Shown here: in pieces, positions 43,594 to 52,534 of the stretch
How positions within the stretch are numbered: position 1 is the stretch's first letter
How the letters are laid out: the number at the start of each line of letters is the position of its first letter
Assembly: GCF_017592395.1 (NCBI RefSeq)
Contig: NZ_JAGFOU010000003.1
Coordinates: 88,080 to 152,079, forward strand
From: Actinomyces bowdenii
Lineage (GTDB): Bacteria; Actinomycetota; Actinomycetes; Actinomycetales; Actinomycetaceae
DNA: 64,000 bases
Direction of reading: 5' to 3'
Notes under the pieces: model-generated
The model's input: the letters and a program-made list of their open reading frames with translations, nothing else
What the model was told of the DNA's origin: nothing
Databases searched by the model: none
Made by a program: the position numbers and the translations under genes

Positions 43594-44634
43594 ATGGATA
43601 TCAATATGCCGGAGCTCAGAGGCGCCGCCGACGAGCTGGGAATCGACCTGGACAACCTCCTGCCCGCCATCGAGGACGCCATCCTGGGGGCCTACTCCAA
43701 GGTGCCCGGCGCCATCCGCGGCGCGCATGTGGAGATCGACCGGCGCACCGGCCACATGAGCGTCCTGGCTCCGGAGGTCGACGAGGACGACCAGCCCACC
43801 GGGGAGTACTTCGACGACACCCCCGACGACTTCGGCCGCATCGCCCAGGCCACCGCCCGCTCCGTCATCGTCCAGCGCATCCAGGACCGGCGCGACTTCG
43901 AGGTCCTGGGGGCCTTCAAGGACAAGACCGGGGAGCTGATCTCCGGCACGGTGGAGCAGGGACGCGACCCCCGGGTGGTCCATGTGCGCCTCGATGAGGA
44001 GCACGAGGGCATCATGCCCCCGCACGAGCAGGTCCCCGGCGAGCGCTACCGCCACGGGGACCGGGTGCGCGCCTACGTCACCGATGTCTCGCGCGGCCTC
44101 AAGGGGGCCCAGATCGTGCTCTCGCGCACCCACCCCGGGCTGGTGCGCAAGCTCTTCGAGCGCGAGGTCCCCGAGATCACCTCCGGGGATGTCGAGATCG
44201 TCTCGGTGGCCCGCGAGGCCGGCCATCGCACCAAGATGGCCGTGCGCGCCCGCACGCGCGGGGTCAACGCCAAGGGCGCCTGCATCGGACCCATGGGCCA
44301 GCGCGTGCGCGCGGTGATGACCGAGCTGGGCGGGGAGAAGATCGACATCGTCGACCACTCCGAGGATCCGGCGCGCTTCGTGGCCAACGCCCTGTCCCCG
44401 GCCCGGGTCTCCTCGGTGCGCGTCATCGACACCGAGGAGCGCACCGCCCGCGCCGTCGTCCCCGACTTCCAGCTCTCCCTGGCCATTGGCAAGGAGGGGC
44501 AGAACGCCCGCCTGGCCGCGCGCCTGACCGGCTGGAAGATCGACATCCACGCCGACGCCGAGACCGGGGAGGTCGCCCCCGGCCGCGTCTCGCGGGCCGA
44601 CGACGTGACAGGTCCCTCAGAAACGGCGGAGTGA
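43594..44634 (+). CDS. nusA: Transcription termination/antitermination factor NusA
   Basis: 346-residue RNA-polymerase-associated factor. The N-terminal domain begins MDINMPELRGAADELGIDLDNLLPAIEDAI; the S1 domain (about 115-185) contains LISGTVEQGRDPRVVHV and HGDRVRAYVTDVSRGLKGAQIVLSRTHPG; two KH domains follow (GACIGPMGQRVRAVMTELGGEKID with a GxxG loop; LAIGKEGQNARLAARLTGWKIDI). There are no C-terminal acidic repeats, as in other Gram-positives. The ATG follows GAGAGGA. It is the second gene of the rimP operon. Confidence 0.97.
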   Translation: MDINMPELRGAADELGIDLDNLLPAIEDAILGAYSKVPGAIRGAHVEIDRRTGHMSVLAPEVDEDDQPTGEYFDDTPDDFGRIAQATARSVIVQRIQDRRDFEVLGAFKDKTGELISGTVEQGRDPRVVHVRLDEEHEGIMPPHEQVPGERYRHGDRVRAYVTDVSRGLKGAQIVLSRTHPGLVRKLFEREVPEITSGDVEIVSVAREAGHRTKMAVRARTRGVNAKGACIGPMGQRVRAVMTELGGEKIDIVDHSEDPARFVANALSPARVSSVRVIDTEERTARAVVPDFQLSLAIGKEGQNARLAARLTGWKIDIHADAETGEVAPGRVSRADDVTGPSETAE

Positions 44635-44653
44635 TGCGGCCCGTGGCGGGCGG

Positions 44654-44659
44654 TAGACT
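44654..44659 (+). promoter_or_regulatory. Candidate -10 between nusA and ylxR
   Basis: TAGACT, 80 nt before the ylxR start. It may give extra transcription of ylxR-infB. No -35 was recognised. Confidence 0.3.
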
Positions 44660-44738
44660 CCGGGGCGGACCATAGCGGGGTCGTCGCGCCAGCGCGCTCC
44701 CGCGGATGCGGCTGAGGACACGGAAGGACGCCTCAACG

Positions 44739-45020
44739 GTGGCAAGCCCCCTGCACGTGCCCGAGCGCACCTGTGTGGGCTGCCGCGGGAAGGCTCCCCG
44801 CTCCCAGCTGCTGCGACTGGTCCTGGCCCCGGGCCCTGTGCTCGAGGTCGATGCCCGGGCCACCAGGCCCGGGCGCGGCGCCTGGATCCACCCGGATCCG
44901 GGATGCCTCTCCCTTGCTGAGCGACGGCGCGCCCTCGGGCGGGCCCTGCGCACCAGCGCGCCGCTTGACGCGGCGCCGGTGCGCCGATGGCTCGAGCAGA
45001 GCCCTCACCCGGCCGGGTGA
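44739..45020 (+). CDS. ylxR: YlxR family RNA/nucleoid-associated protein
   Basis: 93 residues from GTG 44739, preceded by GGAAGGA at 10-nt spacing; an in-frame ATG at 44706 is possible but lacks such a site. The YlxR fold begins PERTCVGCRGKAPRSQLLRLV and continues GRGAWIHPDPGCLSLAERR. YlxR proteins bind RNA, and in Bacillus one acts as a nucleoid-associated regulator. Its place between nusA and infB is universal in Gram-positives. 119 nt separate it from infB. Confidence 0.92.
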   Translation: MASPLHVPERTCVGCRGKAPRSQLLRLVLAPGPVLEVDARATRPGRGAWIHPDPGCLSLAERRRALGRALRTSAPLDAAPVRRWLEQSPHPAG

Positions 45021-45139
45021 GGGGTTGATCGATTGCGAAGGCGGGTAGGAAGCCGATGGGCACCCGATGAGTACCCAGCGATGAGCTGCCTCTAGAAGCA
45101 CCCACCCCTGTCCGGGGTGGGTAACCGGACAGGAGAAAA

Positions 45140-48091
45140 GTGGCTAAACCACGTGTGCATGAGCTCGCCAAGGAGCTCGACCCCTCTGGCAAGAAGGTCA
45201 CCTCCAAGGTGATTCTGGCCTGGCTCAAGGACCAGGGAGAGTTCGTCAAGGCGGCGTCCTCCACGGTCGAGCCCCCCGTGGCCCGCAGGGTCCGCGAGCA
45301 CTTCGCCTCCGTGGCGGAGGGCGCGGCTCCCGCTGCCGCGAAGGCGGACAAGGCGGGCAAGCCCGCCGACGGCGCTGCCGCGGCGCAGCCCGCGGCCCCC
45401 GCCCCGCGCCCCAAGCCCGGTGCCAAGCCCTCCGCACCGGCCGCCAAGCCCGCGGCGCCGGGCGGGGAGCGGCGCCCCGCGCCCAAGCCCGGGGCCCGGG
45501 CGCCCCAGGCCGCCGCCCCAGCGCCGTCGGTCCCCTCCAAGGCCGCCCCCAAGCCGGGCGCCAGGGCGCAGCAGCCCTCCGCCTCCCCCGAGTCCCCCCG
45601 CGCCGCGGCCCCGCAGGCCCCCCGGCCCTCCGCCCCGGCTGAGCAGGCCTCGGCCCCCGCGGCCTCCGCGGCTCCGGCGCCCGCGCCGACCCCCGGCCCG
45701 CGTCCGGGTGCGCCGCGCCCGGGCAACAACCCCTTCGCGACCTCCCAGGGTATGCCCCGCCCCGGCGGGCGCGGCGGGCGCCCCTCGGGCCAGGGCCCGC
45801 GTCCGGGTGCGCCGCGCCCGGGCAACAACCCCTTCGCGACCTCCCAGGGCATGCCCCGCCCCGGCGGTCAGGGCGGTCCGCGCCCCGGTGGCGGTCCTCG
45901 CCCCGGCGGCCCCCGCCCCCAGGCCGCGGGCTCCGGCGGTCCGCGCCCCGGTGCGCCGCGTCCGGGCGCGCCGCGCCCCGGCGGTCCGCGCCCCAACCCG
46001 GGCATGATGCCCGGCCAGTCCTCCATCGGCCGCCCCGGGGCCCCGGCGCGCGGTGGTGGCGGTGGCCGCGGTGGCCGCCCCGGCGGCGGTGGCCGCCCCG
46101 GTGGCGGCGGCGGTGGCGGTCGTCCCGGCGGCTTCGGAGGCCCCCGCGGTGGCCGCGGCGGGCGCGGCTCGACGCAGGGCGCCTTCGGCCGTGGCGGTGG
46201 CGCTCCGCGCGGGCGCAAGTCCAAGCGGGCCAAGCGCCAGGAGTTCGAGCAGCAGAGCGCGCCGTCGATCGGCGGTGTCATCGTCCCGCGCGGTGACGGC
46301 ACCACCCCGGTGCGCGTGCGCCAGGGCGCCACGCTGACCGACCTGGCCGAGAAGATCAACGCCAACCCCGCGGCCCTGGTGACTGTCCTGTTCCACCTGG
46401 GGGAGATGGCCACGGCCACCCAGTCCCTGGATGAGGACACCTTCGGCCTGCTGGGCGCCGAGCTGGGCTACGACGTCCAGATCGTCTCGCCCGAGGACGA
46501 GGACCGCGAGCTGCTGGAGTCCTTCGACATCGACCTCGACCCCGAGGAGGACGAGGAGAACCTGCTGCCCCGGCCCCCGGTGGTCACCGTCATGGGGCAC
46601 GTCGACCACGGTAAGACCAAGCTGCTGGACGCCATCCGCTCCACCGACGTCGTGGCCGCGGAGGCCGGCGGCATCACCCAGTCCATCGGCGCCTACCAGG
46701 TGCGCGTGGACCTGGGCGGGGAGACCCGGCCGATCACCTTCATCGACACTCCCGGCCACGAGGCCTTCACGGCCATGCGCGCCCGCGGTGCCGAGGTCAC
46801 CGATATCGCCATCCTCGTGGTGGCCGCCGACGACGGCGTCATGCCCCAGACGGTCGAGGCCCTCAACCACGCCCAGGCGGCCAATGTGCCGATCGTGGTG
46901 GCGGTCAACAAGATCGACCGGGAGGGCGCCAACCCGGACAAGATCCGCGGCCAGCTCACCGAGTACGGCCTGGTGCCCGAGGAGTACGGCGGCGACACCA
47001 TGTTCGTGGACATCTCCGCCAAGCAGCGCCTGCACATCGACGACCTCCTGGAGGCCGTCCTGCTGACCGCCGATGCGGCCCTGGACCTGCGCGCCAACCC
47101 CGACACCGAGGCCCGCGGCGTGACCATCGAGGCCAAGCTCGACAAGGGCCGCGGCGCGGTGTCCACCATCCTGGTGGAGCGCGGCACACTGCGGGTGGGG
47201 GACCCGATCGTGGCGGGGAGCGCCTACGGGCGCGTGCGCGCCATGTTCAACGAGCATGGCGAGGCCCTGCAGGAGGCGGGCCCGGCCCGTCCGGCCCTGG
47301 TGCTGGGCCTGACCAATGTGCCCAGCGCCGGCGACTCCTTCATCGTGGCCCCCGATGACCGCACCGCCCGCCAGATCGCGGACAAGCGCGAGGCCGCCGA
47401 GCGCGCCGCCCTGCTGGCCAAGCGCCGCAAGCGGGTCTCCCTGGAGAACCTCACCGATGTCCTCAAGGAGGGCAAGGTCGACACCCTCAACCTCATCCTC
47501 AAGGGAGACTCCTCGGGCGCGGTCGAGGCCCTGGAGGACTCCCTGCTCAAGATCGATGTGGGCGAGGAGGTGGCGCTGCGCGTCATCCACCGCGGCGTGG
47601 GCGCCATCACCCAGAACGATGTCAACCTGGCCACGGTGGACTCCGCCGTCATCATCGGCTTCAACGTCCGGCCGGCCGAGCGGGTGGCGGAGATCGCCGA
47701 CCGCGAGGGCGTGGACATGAAGTTCTACTCGGTCATCTACAACGCGATCGAGGACGTCGAGGCCGCGATGAAGGGCATGCTCAAGCCCATCTACGAGGAG
47801 GTCGAGCTGGGCAGCGCCGAGATCCGCCAGGTCTTCCGCTCCTCGAAGTTCGGCTCCATCGCCGGCTCGATCGTCCGCTCGGGCATCATCAAGCGGGGCG
47901 CCAAGGCCCGCCTGGTGCGCGACGGCGTCGTGGTCAACGGCGAGTTGTCCATCGAGACGCTGCGCCGCGAGAAGGACGATGTCACCGAGGTCCGCGAGGG
48001 CTACGAGTGCGGCATCAACCTGGGCTTCAAGGACATCGCCGAGGGCGACGTCATCGAGACCTGGGAGATGCGCGAGAAGCCGCGCTCCTGA
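45140..48091 (+). CDS. infB: Translation initiation factor IF-2
   Basis: 983-residue GTPase that places fMet-tRNA on the 30S subunit. Residues 1-50 are the IF2N domain ([39 protein letters not shown]). Residues about 55-370 are a Pro/Ala/Gly/Arg-rich, disordered region with a 33-residue tandem repeat ([17 protein letters not shown], 45701 and 45800) and RGG-like stretches. A second IF2N domain follows, then the G domain: GHVDHGKTK from residue 486, [12 protein letters not shown] and SAKQ. Domains II-IV complete the protein (ESRVxG-like end: [18 protein letters not shown]). GTG start after AGGAG. Confidence 0.97.
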   Translation: MAKPRVHELAKELDPSGKKVTSKVILAWLKDQGEFVKAASSTVEPPVARRVREHFASVAEGAAPAAAKADKAGKPADGAAAAQPAAPAPRPKPGAKPSAPAAKPAAPGGERRPAPKPGARAPQAAAPAPSVPSKAAPKPGARAQQPSASPESPRAAAPQAPRPSAPAEQASAPAASAAPAPAPTPGPRPGAPRPGNNPFATSQGMPRPGGRGGRPSGQGPRPGAPRPGNNPFATSQGMPRPGGQGGPRPGGGPRPGGPRPQAAGSGGPRPGAPRPGAPRPGGPRPNPGMMPGQSSIGRPGAPARGGGGGRGGRPGGGGRPGGGGGGGRPGGFGGPRGGRGGRGSTQGAFGRGGGAPRGRKSKRAKRQEFEQQSAPSIGGVIVPRGDGTTPVRVRQGATLTDLAEKINANPAALVTVLFHLGEMATATQSLDEDTFGLLGAELGYDVQIVSPEDEDRELLESFDIDLDPEEDEENLLPRPPVVTVMGHVDHGKTKLLDAIRSTDVVAAEAGGITQSIGAYQVRVDLGGETRPITFIDTPGHEAFTAMRARGAEVTDIAILVVAADDGVMPQTVEALNHAQAANVPIVVAVNKIDREGANPDKIRGQLTEYGLVPEEYGGDTMFVDISAKQRLHIDDLLEAVLLTADAALDLRANPDTEARGVTIEAKLDKGRGAVSTILVERGTLRVGDPIVAGSAYGRVRAMFNEHGEALQEAGPARPALVLGLTNVPSAGDSFIVAPDDRTARQIADKREAAERAALLAKRRKRVSLENLTDVLKEGKVDTLNLILKGDSSGAVEALEDSLLKIDVGEEVALRVIHRGVGAITQNDVNLATVDSAVIIGFNVRPAERVAEIADREGVDMKFYSVIYNAIEDVEAAMKGMLKPIYEEVELGSAEIRQVFRSSKFGSIAGSIVRSGIIKRGAKARLVRDGVVVNGELSIETLRREKDDVTEVREGYECGINLGFKDIAEGDVIETWEMREKPRS

Positions 48092-48115
48092 TCCGGCTCC
48101 CACGGCTGACGACGG

Positions 48116-48230
48116 CGGCCGGCCCCCCACCCCCCCCGGGGGGGGGGCCCCCCCGGGGGGGGGGGGGGGGGGGCCGGGGGCCCGTCACCGGGCCCCCCGG
48201 GCTGCCGCGGGGGCCGGCCCCCCCCCCCGC
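48116..48230. repeat. G/C homopolymer tract after infB
   Basis: Alternating runs of a single base: 7 C (48131-48137), 10 G (48138-48147), 7 C (48148-48154), 19 G (48155-48173), then mixed GC and 11 C (48218-48228). Complementary runs could fold into very stable hairpins. It lies between the convergent infB and RES-domain genes. It may be a terminator, a slippage-prone tract or a base-calling/assembly artefact. Confidence 0.8.
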
Positions 48231-48289
48231 AGGAGGTGGCCGGCCGCCGTCGTGGCTTTGGGGGAGTGCCGGGGGCCGGAGGGAGGCGG

Positions 48290-48919
48290 TCAGACGACCT
48301 CGTAGCCGATGCCCGGGGCGATCTCGTGCAGGAGCGCGTGGATCGTGGGGTCGGCCAGGGGCGCGCTCTCATCGGGCAGGGCGGGGATGGAGTCGGCGGC
48401 GGGCGTGAGCAGGACGGTCATGGCCCGCCCGGTCATGGTCGAGCGCACCCAGAGCCCGTCGAGGCCGGGCAGCTGGTCGTGAATGCAGCGCGCCCAGGCC
48501 CGGCAGGTGGCGCGGTCCGCGCTGTCCAGGCTCACCGAGGCGCCGTGGCGCAGTGCCCACGGGCTGGTCATGTCCAGCAGCCTCAGGGGCCGGGTGGGCT
48601 GCCAGACCTGGAGCACTGGGGCGTCGCTGCGGGTGTCGATCACCCGGGTGCCGGCGAAGACCTCGGCGGCGCAGGTCGCCAGGTCGCAGGCGGTGTACAG
48701 GACGCCATGGCCGCGGTGCTCCCCGGGTGGGGGAGGGTGGGGGTCCCAGCGGCAGTGGCTCACCGGGCCCCAGGTGCGCAGCCGTCCCCAGGCCAGGGCG
48801 TGGGGGCTGGTGGTCGGGGCGATGCGCGCCAGGGGCTGGCCGGTGAGGGTGTGGATCTCGTCCTCACGCAGGTCCAGGGGGCCCGGGGGAGCGATGGGGT
48901 TCTTCGCGCGGGGGCTCAC
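48290..48919 (-). CDS. RES-domain toxin
   Basis: 209 residues from the GTG at 48919, overlapping the antitoxin stop by 4 nt. The core (about 40-190) fits RES-domain toxins of the RES-Xre class, which deplete NAD+: ARIAPTTSPHALAWGRLRTWGP, GVLYTACDLATCAAEVFAGTRV with the conserved Glu, PLRLLDMTSPWALRHG and GLWVRSTMTGRAMTVLL. It lies downstream of its antitoxin, the normal order for this class. The locus separates infB from rbfA, which are adjacent in many relatives, and so looks acquired. Confidence 0.82.
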   Translation of the reverse strand: MSPRAKNPIAPPGPLDLREDEIHTLTGQPLARIAPTTSPHALAWGRLRTWGPVSHCRWDPHPPPPGEHRGHGVLYTACDLATCAAEVFAGTRVIDTRSDAPVLQVWQPTRPLRLLDMTSPWALRHGASVSLDSADRATCRAWARCIHDQLPGLDGLWVRSTMTGRAMTVLLTPAADSIPALPDESAPLADPTIHALLHEIAPGIGYEVV

Positions 48920-49503
48920 CGGTGGTCGGCCTCGTCCAGGAGCCGGACGACATCGGCGGGGTCCCCGCCCTGGGCGAGCCACTGGACGGGGCTGAGGCCA
49001 TCGAGGAGCTCGGCGTCCGCCGTGGTCATGCGGGCCTCCACCGTCGCCGGGCTCAGGGCGGCCCGGATACTGGGGACGACGGCGTCCAGGCCCGCAAGGG
49101 GGCGGCCGCCGTCGAGCTGCCAGGTGGGGAAGCGCAGGGAGCGGCCGCGATGGTAGGCGTAGAGGGAGCGGCCCGCCGCGCGCGTGATGGTGGAGGGGCT
49201 GCGGCCCAGCAGGTCTGCCATCTCCTTGGTGGACAGGGAGCGCGCCAGGTCCCGTGCGGCGCCCAGGGCGCGGTGCTGGGCCGAGAGCTGCTCGGCGTAG
49301 GAGCGGTCCTGAAGGATGCGGGCCGCCTGGCGCCCCCGCGGGCCTGAGGGAAGGCCGCGCGACAGGAAGTCCGACATCCCGGAGGTCAGGGGGGCGGCGC
49401 CCGCGCGCTCGCGAGCCGCCGACTCGAGCGCCAGGGCCTCGGCGAGATCCCGGGGGGTCAGGGACAGGTCGGCCAGGACGTCGTGCAGGTCCACCGCAGT
49501 CAT
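48916..49503 (-). CDS. Xre/MbcA-like antitoxin of the RES system
   Basis: 195 residues. The N-terminal half (LHDVLADLSLTPRDLAEALA; GRQAARILQDRSYAEQL) leads to a helix-turn-helix (LSTKEMADLLGRSPSTITRAAG, about 95-117). The C-terminal segment (ELLDGLSPVQWLAQGGDPADVV, about 172-193) matches the MbcA/ParS-Xre toxin-binding motif SPxxWL-xxGxDP. Thus one protein should both repress the operon and neutralise the RES toxin. A perfect 16-bp palindrome lies 23 nt before its ATG. Confidence 0.8.
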   Translation of the reverse strand: MTAVDLHDVLADLSLTPRDLAEALALESAARERAGAAPLTSGMSDFLSRGLPSGPRGRQAARILQDRSYAEQLSAQHRALGAARDLARSLSTKEMADLLGRSPSTITRAAGRSLYAYHRGRSLRFPTWQLDGGRPLAGLDAVVPSIRAALSPATVEARMTTADAELLDGLSPVQWLAQGGDPADVVRLLDEADHR

Positions 49504-49526
49504 GCCCCCAGGGTAGCGCATCGACA

Positions 49527-49542
49527 ATGCATGCGCATGCAT
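49527..49542. promoter_or_regulatory. Likely operator of the RES-Xre locus
   Basis: ATGCATGCGCATGCAT is a perfect 16-bp palindrome 23 nt upstream of the antitoxin start, in the normal place for autorepression. Confidence 0.65.
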
Positions 49543-49583
49543 GTCTGATGCAAGGGGCGTGGGGGCCGGTGGTCTCGCCGGCC

Positions 49584-50525
49584 TCAGCCCCTCAGGCGGG
49601 GGCGGCGGGCCAACTGGTGCGCGGCGTCGACGATGAAGAGGGCGACCGCGGCCCACACCAGCACCATGGCGGCCCACCGGGCAGGTGGGATCTCCTCGTG
49701 GAAGACCGCCCAGGCCAGGATGAACTGGATGATGGGGCCCAGGTACTGGCTGATGCCCACCACCGACAGCGCCACCCGGCGGGCACCGGCGGCGAAGAGC
49801 AGCAGGGGCACCGCCGTCACCGGTCCGGCCACCACCAGCAGCACGCCCAGCAGCGGTGAGGCCTGGGGCCCCTGCATGGCCGAGGCCCCCTGCCAGGCCA
49901 GCCACCCCAGGTATCCCAGGGCCAGGGGCGCCACCGTCAGCGTCTCGGCGCACAGGCCCGTCAGGGCGTCGACCTGCGCCCCCACCCGCTTCTTGACCAG
50001 CCCGTAGAGGCCGAAGGTGAGGGCCAGCGCCAGGGAGATCCAGGGCAGGGAGCCCTGCGCGAGCACCAGCACCGCGACTCCCGCTGCGGCCAGGGCGATG
50101 CACAGCACCTGGGCGCGGCGCAGCCGCTCGCCCAGGACCAGGGCCGCCAGGGCCACGGTCACCAGCGGGTTGATGAAGTAGCCCAGGGCGGCGTCGGCGG
50201 TGCGCTCGGTGCTGACCCCGTAGACGTAGACCAGCCAGTTGAGGGTGACCAGGAGGCCGCAGGCGGCCAGGGGCCCCAGCAGCCGGGGCGCGCTCAGCAC
50301 AGCGCCCAGCGCCCTCCAGCGCCGGGACGCGGCGATGAGCACCAGGCAGGTGACCAGGGTCCACACGACGCGGTGCCCGATGATCTCCACGCTGCCGGCC
50401 GCGGCGAGCAGGCGGAAGTAGAGGGGGAAGAAGCCCCACAGCAGGTAGCAGCCCAGCACCATGGCCAGGCCCGGGGCGGAGGACCCGGGGGAGGGGCGCC
50501 CGGTGGGCGCGGTGGTGGAGGGCAT
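49584..50525 (-). CDS. rarD: RarD-like EamA/DMT-superfamily transporter
   Basis: 313-residue membrane protein with ten predicted helices arranged as two EamA repeats. Diagnostic RarD stretches: GCYLLWGFFPLYFRLL, EIIGHRVVWTLVTC, NWLVYVYGVSTERTADAALGYFINPLV, GLYGLVKKRVG, GISQYLGPIIQFILAWAVFHEEIPPARW. RarD is linked to chloramphenicol resistance in Pseudomonas, but its natural substrate is not established. I chose ATG 50525 because family homology starts 20 residues later. It is divergent from rbfA; the 352-nt gap holds copy 2 of the composite repeat. Confidence 0.88.
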   Translation of the reverse strand: MPSTTAPTGRPSPGSSAPGLAMVLGCYLLWGFFPLYFRLLAAAGSVEIIGHRVVWTLVTCLVLIAASRRWRALGAVLSAPRLLGPLAACGLLVTLNWLVYVYGVSTERTADAALGYFINPLVTVALAALVLGERLRRAQVLCIALAAAGVAVLVLAQGSLPWISLALALTFGLYGLVKKRVGAQVDALTGLCAETLTVAPLALGYLGWLAWQGASAMQGPQASPLLGVLLVVAGPVTAVPLLLFAAGARRVALSVVGISQYLGPIIQFILAWAVFHEEIPPARWAAMVLVWAAVALFIVDAAHQLARRPRLRG

Positions 50526-50638
50526 GCGGTCTCGGCTCGGTACTCGGGTGGGCGGGGCGTGATGCGGTCTCCCTGATGCTAGCGCCGCCCCGGTGCCGGC
50601 TGCGGGAGCGGGCGCCCATGCGCTGGTGCGCGGGGCGC

Positions 50639-50824
50639 TGCACATCTTCAGCGCCCCTGCCCGCCGGAGGCCCCGACTTCTCCGCATGATCCCGTCGGCG
50701 CCTCATCTGAAGATGTGCAGCGGCGGCGGTTCTGCACATCTTCGGCGGCGCGCGGCGCGCCAGTTGCGGGCGCATTGGCGCGATGACGCGGATGCGCTGG
50801 CAGGCCAGTCGGTGAAGATGTGCA
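50639..50824. repeat. Composite palindromic element, copy 2 (186 bp)
   Basis: Two units, 50639-50719 (81 bp) and 50733-50824 (92 bp), separated by the same 13-nt spacing as the other copies, with TGCACATCTTCA/G and TGAAGATGTGCA ends. The inner ends pair over 12 bp (last pair G-T in RNA). The right end abuts a CACAAT -10-like site at about 50834 before rbfA. Confidence 0.9.
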
Positions 50825-50877
50825 AGGTCGTGCACAATGGTGGCTGCTTCTCGCCCCGACGAACCCAGGAGGACCCC

Positions 50878-51414
50878 ATGGCTGACGCCGCACGCGCCCG
50901 CAAGGTCGCCGAACGCATCCACGAGACCGTCGCCCGACTCCTGGGCGGCCGCATCAAGGACCCCCGCCTGGGCTTCGTCACGGTCACCGATGTGCGCGTC
51001 ACCGGGGACCTGCAGCAGGCCACCGTCTTCTACACCGTCTACGGCTCCCAGGAGGAGCAGGACAGCTCGGCCAAGGCGCTGGCCTCGGCCAAGGGCCTCA
51101 TCCGCTCCGAGGTGGGCAAGGCCCTGGGCATCCGCCTGACCCCGACCATCTCCTTCCAACTCGACGCCCTGCCCACCACCGCCAAGACCTTCGAGGACGC
51201 CCTGGCCCAGGCCCGGGTCCGCGACGAGCAGATCGCCCGCAGGGCCCAGGGCGCCACCTACGCGGGCGACGCCGACCCCTACCGGCACGATGACGACCCG
51301 CAGGAGGACTCGTCGGAGGACCCGGCCCCGGGCGCCGGGAGCGAGGCCGATGCCGCCGGCGCTCCCGAGGCGCCCTCCGGGGCTGCGCCCGGGTCGGGCC
51401 CCGAGGACCTGTGA
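50878..51414 (+). CDS. rbfA: Ribosome-binding factor A
   Basis: 178-residue KH-type factor for late 30S maturation and cold adaptation. The start MADAARARKVAERIHETVARLLGGRIKDPRLGFVTVTDV is standard and follows AGGAGGA. Further family sequence: VTGDLQQATVFYTVYGSQEEQ, GLIRSEVGKALGIRLTPTISFQLD. The last 60 residues are an acidic Ala/Asp/Glu/Gly tail. Normally next to infB, it is separated here by 2.8 kb of accessory DNA and must use its own promoter, close to the repeat's right end. It overlaps truB by 4 nt. Confidence 0.95.
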   Translation: MADAARARKVAERIHETVARLLGGRIKDPRLGFVTVTDVRVTGDLQQATVFYTVYGSQEEQDSSAKALASAKGLIRSEVGKALGIRLTPTISFQLDALPTTAKTFEDALAQARVRDEQIARRAQGATYAGDADPYRHDDDPQEDSSEDPAPGAGSEADAAGAPEAPSGAAPGSGPEDL

Positions 51415-52517
51415 GCCGAGGCGTGAGCACCACTGGTCAGGGAGGCCACGGCCGCGCGCGGCCCCGGGTGGCGCGCGGGGCGGTCGGCGCCGCGGACGGG
51501 CTGCTGCTGGTCGACAAGCCCGCGGGGATCTCCAGCCACGACGTCGTGGCCGCCGCCCGCCGCCTGGCGGCCACCCGCAAGGTCGGGCACGCCGGCACCC
51601 TGGACCCGATGGCCACCGGCCTGCTCGTGCTCGGGATCGGGCGCGCCACCCGCCTGCTGACCTACCTGGTGGGCGCTGACAAGGACTACGAGGCCACCCT
51701 CCGCCTGGGCCAGGAGACCCTCACCGAGGACGCCGAGGGGGAGATCACGGCCGGCGCCGGCTGCCGCCCCGAGGACCTGCCCGCGGCGCTGCTGAGTGCC
51801 GCACTGGGGAGCCTCACCGGTGAGATCATGCAGGTGCCCAGTGCCGTGTCGGCCATCAAGGTCGGCGGAGTGCGCTCCTACGCCCGGGTGCGCCAGGGCG
51901 AGGCGGTCGAGCTCGCCGCCCGCCCGGTGACCGTCAGCTCGCTGGACCTGCGCGGGCAGCCGCGCGGGGCCACGGCGGCGGACGGCACCGCGGTGGTCGA
52001 CCTGGATCTGGGCGTGTCCTGCTCCTCGGGCACCTACGTGCGCGCCATCGCCCGCGACCTGGGTGCGGCCCTGGGCTGCGGCGCCCACCTGACCGCTCTG
52101 CGCCGCACACGCGTGGGGCCCTTCGACGTCGGGGAGGCTAAGACCCTGGAGGCGCTCAGCGCCCAGGTGGAGGCCGACGCCGCCAGCACCCGGCCCGGTG
52201 GCCTGAGGGTGCTGGGCCTGAGCGAGGCGGCCCGCCGCTGCTTCCCGGCCGTGGAGCTCACCGAGGCCGAGGCCGGGGCGCTCGGCCACGGCCAGGCCCT
52301 TCCCGCCTCCACCCTGGAGCGGGCCCAGGCCCCCGCCCACCCCATCACCCCCAAGAGCGAGGCCTCACCGGGCCACCAGGACTCCCAGGAGGCGGCTCCG
52401 GGGGATGCCGGCCCGGGGCCGGTGGTGGCCGGATTCGCCCCCGACGGCGCCGTGGTGGCACTGCTGGCCGCCAGGGGCTCACGCGCCCGCCCGGTGCTGG
52501 TCCTGGCACCGGCCTGA
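51411..52517 (+). CDS. truB: tRNA pseudouridine(55) synthase
   Basis: 368-residue enzyme that makes pseudouridine 55 in the T loop of tRNAs. GTG start overlapping the rbfA stop. The catalytic Asp lies in KVGHAGTLDPMATGLLVLGIG; other motifs are GLLLVDKPAGISSHDVV, YEATLRLGQETLTEDAEGE, MQVPSAVSAIKVGGVRSYARVRQGE, VSCSSGTYVRAIARDLG and LTALRRTRVGPF. A disordered insert of about 35 residues (TLERAQAPAHPITPKSEASP) splits the C-terminal region. ribF, its usual neighbour, is displaced by 6.7 kb of accessory DNA. Confidence 0.95.
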   Translation: MSRGVSTTGQGGHGRARPRVARGAVGAADGLLLVDKPAGISSHDVVAAARRLAATRKVGHAGTLDPMATGLLVLGIGRATRLLTYLVGADKDYEATLRLGQETLTEDAEGEITAGAGCRPEDLPAALLSAALGSLTGEIMQVPSAVSAIKVGGVRSYARVRQGEAVELAARPVTVSSLDLRGQPRGATAADGTAVVDLDLGVSCSSGTYVRAIARDLGAALGCGAHLTALRRTRVGPFDVGEAKTLEALSAQVEADAASTRPGGLRVLGLSEAARRCFPAVELTEAEAGALGHGQALPASTLERAQAPAHPITPKSEASPGHQDSQEAAPGDAGPGPVVAGFAPDGAVVALLAARGSRARPVLVLAPA

Positions 52518-52534
52518 GCCGGACCGAGCCGAGT

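Noticed and set aside
45092..48130. A 1012-codon open frame on the minus strand opposite infB
   Set aside because: It mirrors infB, has the Ala/Gly/Arg/Asp-rich look of antisense shadow frames in high-GC DNA, and shows no domain; infB is certain.
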